This document shows, piece after piece, positions 31,427 to 35,105 of a stretch of 35,105 nt of DNA (position 1 is the stretch's first letter; each line of letters starts with the position of its first letter). The position numbers and the translations under genes are program-made. Source of the stretch: Gnetum montanum (Eukaryota; Streptophyta; Gnetopsida; Gnetales; Gnetaceae); assembly GCA_015680685.1 (NCBI GenBank), contig MNCI01007749.1, positions 150,520 to 185,624 of the forward strand. Direction: 5' to 3'. Under the pieces are notes generated by a model that was given only the letters and a program-made list of their open reading frames with translations, did no database searches and had not been told where the DNA came from.

Positions 31427-32074
31427 CCCCAATGAGAAACGTTCTAGGGGTTCGGGATCCGTTTTCTGTTTCCTGGCAATCTGGTTGGCTAATAATTTTG
31501 TTGGCTAACAAGCAAGCAAGTTAGCACTATAACCTTGAGCATTGTAAGCTTTCTGTTTGACATTGTAAATAGTTGTCACTCTCATTTGGCATTTTGTTTT
31601 CCTCTTTTATACCACCTTGGTAGCGCTTCGCATTGTTAACGTCTGAGTCTGCGTTTAAGCACACAACCGTCTAGCTCTATACATCTTGGTTACTCTCAGG
31701 ATCTCTACACTTCTCAACGCTGTGCAACCGATTGTATCCACCTTGACAGAGCAAATTCGTAGCTTCAAAGCAGTGCATTTTTCTAACTGCATTTTACTTT
31801 GTCTTCTGCTTATTATTGCATTTTACACTATTTTCTGTCTCTTTTACATTTAAGCATTACTTCGTGCTATCAGTATCGTTTTCAAATAACACGTTGCAAA
31901 AGGTTATAATAACACTGACTAAGTCCTTGTCTGATCGACCAGACCATTCAGAGCACCCTGTTTCTGTTCTATCCAGCATGGCCCTCCCGCTGAAATGGGG
32001 TTAAGACTATCAATGATCGACGACCCGTCGGCGCTTTCCAGCTGCCGACGTTTTCGGTCACTACACACTCTGCA

Positions 32075-32540
32075 ATGGATCTCTACTGGTTCTGGGTTGT
32101 TGTTGCCTCTTTCTTCAACTGGATTCTGATACAGTTTCTCTCTGGGAAACAGAATCAGAGGTCTCAAAAGCTCAAACTCCCGCCCAATCCCAAAGCATGG
32201 CCTATAATAGGGCATCTACACATGGCCTCCAAGCTCAACCACAGAGGCCTGTGAGAGTTGTCGCTGAAATACGGTCCTGTCTTTCTGCTCAAACTAGGTC
32301 TGTGGTGGTTTCATTTGCGGAGATTGCAACAACGGTTTTGAAAGTGCAGGATCATGTGTTCAACGACAGACCCAGTAATAGTGCTACGGACAATCTGTTG
32401 TACAACAGCTTGGATATCAGCTATGACACCTACGGTGTGCACTAGCGCCTGCTCAGAAAGATCGCCTCAAAGCACATGCTGGGCTCAAATGCAGTGAAAG
32501 CCATGTCGCCCTTTATTGAGCACCATGTGTGCATCAATGG
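32075..32540 (+). pseudogene. A-type cytochrome P450 pseudogene, exon 1
   Basis: ATG at 32075 begins a typical microsomal P450 N-terminus: membrane anchor near residues 5-22 (WFWVVVASFFNWILIQFL), a proline hinge PPNPKAWPIIGHLH, then KYGPVFLLKL. A TGA (about 32251, where Arg is expected) and a one-base deletion near 32301 break the frame. The continuation reads FAEIATTVLKVQDHVFNDRP and LLRKIASKHML, with a TAG at about 32443 in the place of a Trp codon in the helix-C region. The piece covers about 150 residues and ends near 32540 without the rest. P450s are heme mono-oxygenases of the ER membrane. The style is CYP71 clan; the family is unclear (CYP750-like or CYP75-like are guesses). Exons 2-3 lie inverted at 33983-32832. 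Confidence 0.85.
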
Positions 32541-32563
32541 GGATACATCGATGGGCCTATGTC

Positions 32564-32825
32564 GAAGCATGTCTATCGACATAACTTGTCTAAGTAGAAC
32601 TCATAAATGCATGTGATGAAAGCATTTACAGGGCTACTTGGAAGCATGTTCATTGAGGTAGCCTATCTAAGCAAAACTCATTACTATCAAATTAAGATTA
32701 AGCTGAGGTTACATAAATGCAAGAGATGAAAGCATTTATCGGCTGCTTCGAAGCATGTTCATTGTGATAGCCTATCTAAGCACGACTCATCACGACTAAA
32801 TTAAGATTAAGCTGATGTCACATGC
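32564..32825 (+). repeat. Tandem repeat between the two P450 halves
   Basis: Three copies starting GAAGCATGT at 32564, 32641 and 32750, with periods of 77 and 109 bp (the first copy is shorter). Shared words include CTATCTAAGCA, AAATTAAGATTAAGCTGA and GATGAAAGCATTTA. The first copy contains the left arm of the 24-bp inverted repeat. Confidence 0.75.
32581..32604 (+). repeat. Left arm of 24-bp inverted repeat
   Basis: A perfect reverse complement of 34248-34271. A second, partial copy lies at 34311-34330 (19 of 20 bases match 32572-32591 in reverse). The two arms bracket the inverted P450 exons. Confidence 0.85.
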
Positions 32826-32831
32826 TAAGCC

Positions 32832-33413
32832 TTATGGTGGTGCAACTTCCGAAGCGGCGGGCCCAGGGGTGGCCATGGCGATGAGCGGAGTGGCCCACAG
32901 CAGCACCAGTGTGACCCTTTCGCTCATGTCCAACTCCGCAATGTTGCCCAAACTACAGTGAAAACAGTGCAAAAGTTGTGCCACGACAAACTCCACTACG
33001 GTGAGCCCCAGAAACATTCTGGGGCATGCCCTGCGTCCACTGCCAAAGGCCCACCACATGTCCGCCGGCGCCGGATCAGTGTAGGCATCGTCCATGATGA
33101 ATCTGTTCGGCAAGAACTTCTCCGTTTGTGGGCCCCACACTGCCGGATCTCGGGACGTGGCCCACGCGTTGACCACCACTGTGCTGCCACGCGGCACGAG
33201 GTAACCTGCCACGTTGCAGTCCATGCAGGCCCGGAGTGGCAGCAGCAGCAGCGCCGCCGTGTGCAGGCGCAGCGTCTCCTTCACCACCACGCGTATGTAC
33301 GGCAGCCTCTCCACGTCAGCTCGGCCTGCTCCGTTTGCATGGCCTCCGTATTGCGCAGCCATGGCCCACTCCAGTGTCGTGTACGTGGTGTTGGTCCCAG
33401 CTTGTAATATGTC
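32832..33413 (-). pseudogene. P450 pseudogene, exon 3 (heme-binding end)
   Basis: Begins after AAAG at 33414-33417 with the I-helix DILQAGTNTTYTTLEWAM, in which the usual Asp of AGTDTT is Asn. Then follow DVERLPYIRVVVKETLRLH (K-helix ExxR intact), FLPNRF (PERF region) and the heme loop FGSGRRACPRMFLG, where the Gly two residues after the heme Cys is Arg (AGA). The C-terminus ends EVAPP with TAA at 32834-32832. About 15-20 residues that normally lie between I-helix and DVERLPY appear to be missing. The changed conserved residues support loss of function. Confidence 0.88.
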
Positions 33414-33623
33414 CTTTCCCCATCATATTATACACATTCAGTAACACCATTTTTCTTTAAATACTCATATTACTACTACTACTACTGTATTTGATCAAGC
33501 GAAAGGCCAATTTGCATGACTACAATGTGCAACGTTCGCGAATGCCACGGATAAGATGGGCTCTTGAGTCATTGGAAGAAAATTAGAAATATGATGGTCA
33601 AAATTACTGGATATACTTGCAAC

Positions 33624-33983
33624 GATAAGGGCTTTCATAGCGTTTCTGCCGATTTAGCCGTCGTAATTGAGCAGCGCATCCACGAAATCGGGCCTCCTCT
33701 CTTCTTTGAGACCGCTTTTAGCAGCGTGGTCTGCGAGAACCTCGCCGTAGAGATGTTCAGCCTTGGTGGCTGCAATTTTCTGCCGTCTCCGGAGGCCCAG
33801 CAGGTCCAGCCAGGCCAGCCATGGCAGATAATCCCCAATATCAGGAGTTGCCAGCAAATATGAATATTCATGCCACAGCTCCTTTAGCTCACTCGCCCAC
33901 TCCCACTTTTGGTTGCCCACCACGATCTCAGAAATCAAGCTGTTCGCCATTTTATAGACAACCTCTTTCAAATTGACCCTCAC
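33624..33983 (-). pseudogene. P450 pseudogene, exon 2
   Basis: Starts right after an acceptor, TTTATGTAG, with VRVNLKEVVYKMANSL, a segment that normally lies after helix C/D. Then come PDIGDYLPWLAWLDLLGL and RPDFVDALLNYDG. After a TAA and a frame change the end reads MKALI and meets a possible donor at 33623. It supplies the part missing between exon 1 (+ strand) and exon 3, so the three pieces make one gene's worth of P450 without overlap. This is the main evidence for an inversion. Confidence 0.85.
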
Positions 33984-34369
33984 CTACATAAATCCAGTAA
34001 CCTCAGAAGTTACTAAAGGTCGTTGCTAACAAGAAATCAGGATCTACAACAGCAGCCTCTAACAAAGACACAGACCAAATTGGTATCCAACTCCAGGGAT
34101 TTTGAGAATCAAAATACTCAGTCATTTGGAGGATCATACCACTTTATCACTCTCATATGATATATATTTCCATTTTCCTCGTAATAAACCCACCAGAGAA
34201 TATTGAACAAGAACATGTTTACTTTCTCAATGCCACAGTTACTAGTGATGAGTTCTACTTAGACAAGTTATGAGTAGAACCCAACAGGGAATCTTTTAGA
34301 CAAGTTATGTCAATAGAATTCATAGCATAGTCAAGTTCTTGCACTTTCACTTCTCCAGAGTTAGAATAA
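33984..34369. other. P450 intron remnant and inversion flank
   Basis: No gene. It contains the right arm of the inverted repeat and a partial extra copy of it. The part next to 33983 should be the 3' end of P450 intron 1 on the minus strand. Confidence 0.55.
34248..34271 (-). repeat. Right arm of 24-bp inverted repeat
   Basis: A perfect reverse complement of 32581-32604, located 264 bp beyond the P450 exon 2 acceptor. Confidence 0.85.
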
Positions 34370-34760
34370 TTTCCCTCTATGTGTCCATAATGTGAATTTA
34401 ATAGATTGTATGCTGCTTTATTCGAATGCCACATCTATTAGCATGAACAACAGTAAAGTCAAGATCTCTTATATTCATTGGAGCACTTAAATTAGTTTAC
34501 TCTTTACTATTAGCATTTTACTTCTAATGCAATTTATATTCATGGTTTTAATTAATTGATATACTTAACCATAAATCTGTAATTACAACCACTTTGAGCA
34601 TGATGTACTATGCTTTTTGGTAATCCCAACAGTGGATATTTGGTACACATGATAATAGCCACTTGGTAACCCAATAGTGTCAATACTAGTTCAATATGTG
34701 TATGGCAAGTGGCAATGGTTACTTTACATTATGATAGTTAGTTACTAAATTACTTGATTA
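34370..34760 (+). repeat. Diverged LTR relic related to element C
   Basis: Plus-strand pieces recall element C's LTR in the same order: TTTCCCT..TGT near 34370, CTTTATTC near 34417, CAGTAAAGTCAAGATCTCTTA near 34450 in the place of C's CAATAAAGATCGAGATTACT, and CTTGGTAACCCA near 34652. It is too diverged to give ends. I regard it as an old solo LTR or fragment. Confidence 0.5.
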
Positions 34761-34905
34761 TTGAGATAGTTAATTGTTAAATCACCATTTATTCACTTAG
34801 TTGCTAGGATAAAAAAAAATTTATAAAAATATCCTTATAAAAATAGACATTATGTGTCTTAACTCACATTTAACCATACATATTGATAACACAAGTATGA
34901 GTTAG

Positions 34906-35105
34906 TGATGAGTGGCGAGGTACCCCTACACTCAACCATACGAATACGAGCGTGCACGCGCGATCCGATCGAACTCCGCAGACTAAATGCCTTAGCACCA
35001 CAAGAAACACTTGGGGTTAATCGTTCGTTGTCTTCCCAGGCTTGCTTGTAAGTGTCACGGTGTATGGTTAAGCAAGTCTGAGGTATGTGATTTTTTTGGT
35101 ATTTT
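34906..35105 (-). repeat. LTR end of another element C-type retrotransposon, minus strand
   Basis: TGATGAGTGGCGAGGTACCC is the reverse complement of element C's LTR end, and the next 60 bases also match (CTACACTCAACCATACGAATA). Further right the match weakens. The element extends beyond the window. GTTAG (34901-34905) would be its target duplication. Confidence 0.7.

Larger units (their letters stand above)
421..32065 (+). mobile_element. Element A: Tat/Ogre-like Ty3/gypsy LTR retrotransposon, outer element
   Basis: The last 307 bp of a 5' LTR (421-727) match the end of a 3' LTR (31760-32065). Between them, in + order, lie a primer-binding-site-like sequence, gag, protease, a long interval with an antisense gene, RT, RNase H, a second RNase H, integrase, a hairpin repeat array, a polypurine tract and the 3' LTR. 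A second RNase H before integrase is a known mark of the Tat lineage, and long extra regions are known in its Ogre branch. Elements B (9380-19399) and C (21083-26010) are nested inside; without them A would be about 16.7 kb. The two LTR ends differ at about 36 of 290 aligned positions by my count, mostly transitions, so the insertion is old. The 5' target site is not identifiable. It is not functional: stops and frameshifts occur throughout. Confidence 0.85.
30387..32065 (+). repeat. Element A 3' LTR
   Basis: 1,679 bp, starting TGAAACACC and ending CACTACA. The U3 part contains many GCTAT/GCTAC words that form palindromes, and a canonical TATA box lies at 31419-31426. The last 306 bp match 421-727. 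CACTC at 32066-32070 would be the target duplication, but the left copy is outside or lost. The P450 ATG follows 9 bp after the LTR. Confidence 0.88.

Noticed and set aside
32958-33444. Plus-strand open frames of 74-149 codons opposite P450 exon 3
   Set aside because: They are the GC-rich shadow of the P450 coding strand. Only the minus strand shows P450 motifs.
1-35105. tRNA, rRNA or snRNA genes
   Set aside because: I saw no tRNA-like A/B boxes or rRNA/snRNA signatures by eye. A covariance-model search would be needed to exclude them.

Overview
The window reads as intergenic DNA from a large plant genome. It is built almost entirely of old, nested Ty3/gypsy LTR retrotransposons, with one broken cytochrome P450 gene at the right. 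Every recognisable ORF is degraded by stops and frameshifts, mostly C-to-T and G-to-A changes as expected from decay of methylated DNA. Introns, TATA boxes and the retroelement lineages (Tat/Ogre-like and Athila-like) show a seed plant. The style of the repeats and the A-type P450 would suit a gymnosperm, but I cannot fix the taxon.

Layout. Element A (+ strand) is the outer element, from a partial 5' LTR (about 421-727) to a 3' LTR (30387-32065). It holds gag (1179-3460), protease (3461-4901), a very large PR-RT interval, then RT, RNase H, a second RNase H and integrase (20766-29021). The interval carries a decayed multi-exon gene on the MINUS strand (19989 down to 5534) with GT-AG introns and its own TATA-like box. 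Element B (- strand, 9380-19399) is inserted in intron 1 of that antisense gene. It has two 2.1-kb LTRs, a perfect 5-bp target duplication (CCTAG), and gag plus protease but no RT or integrase. Element C (+ strand, 21083-26010) is inserted in A's RT with a near-perfect duplication (CAGTC/TAGTC). It has Athila-like gag only. A and B share primer site, polypurine tract and gag-PR sequence, so B looks like a non-autonomous relative of A.

A's 3' LTR ends 9 bp before the ATG of an A-type P450 pseudogene. P450 exon 1 is on + (32075-about 32540), while exons 2 and 3 are on - (33983-32832). A perfect 24-bp inverted repeat (32581-32604 and 34248-34271) brackets the flipped part, so one inversion explains the arrangement. 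The right edge holds fragments of two further LTRs.

The most unusual signal is a family of short hairpin arrays (5070-5360, 12715-13260 on -, 20326-20545, 29040-29311). Each unit is a 4-6 bp stem, a loop of 6 nt, the second arm, then a constant tail like TTAAACTAGC. The arms differ between units and arrays while pairing is kept, including G-T wobbles. The arrays sit after protease in A and B, on the far side of the antisense gene, and after integrase in A. Two single-N joints in B (11094, 11904) are flanked by exact duplications and look like assembly artefacts.
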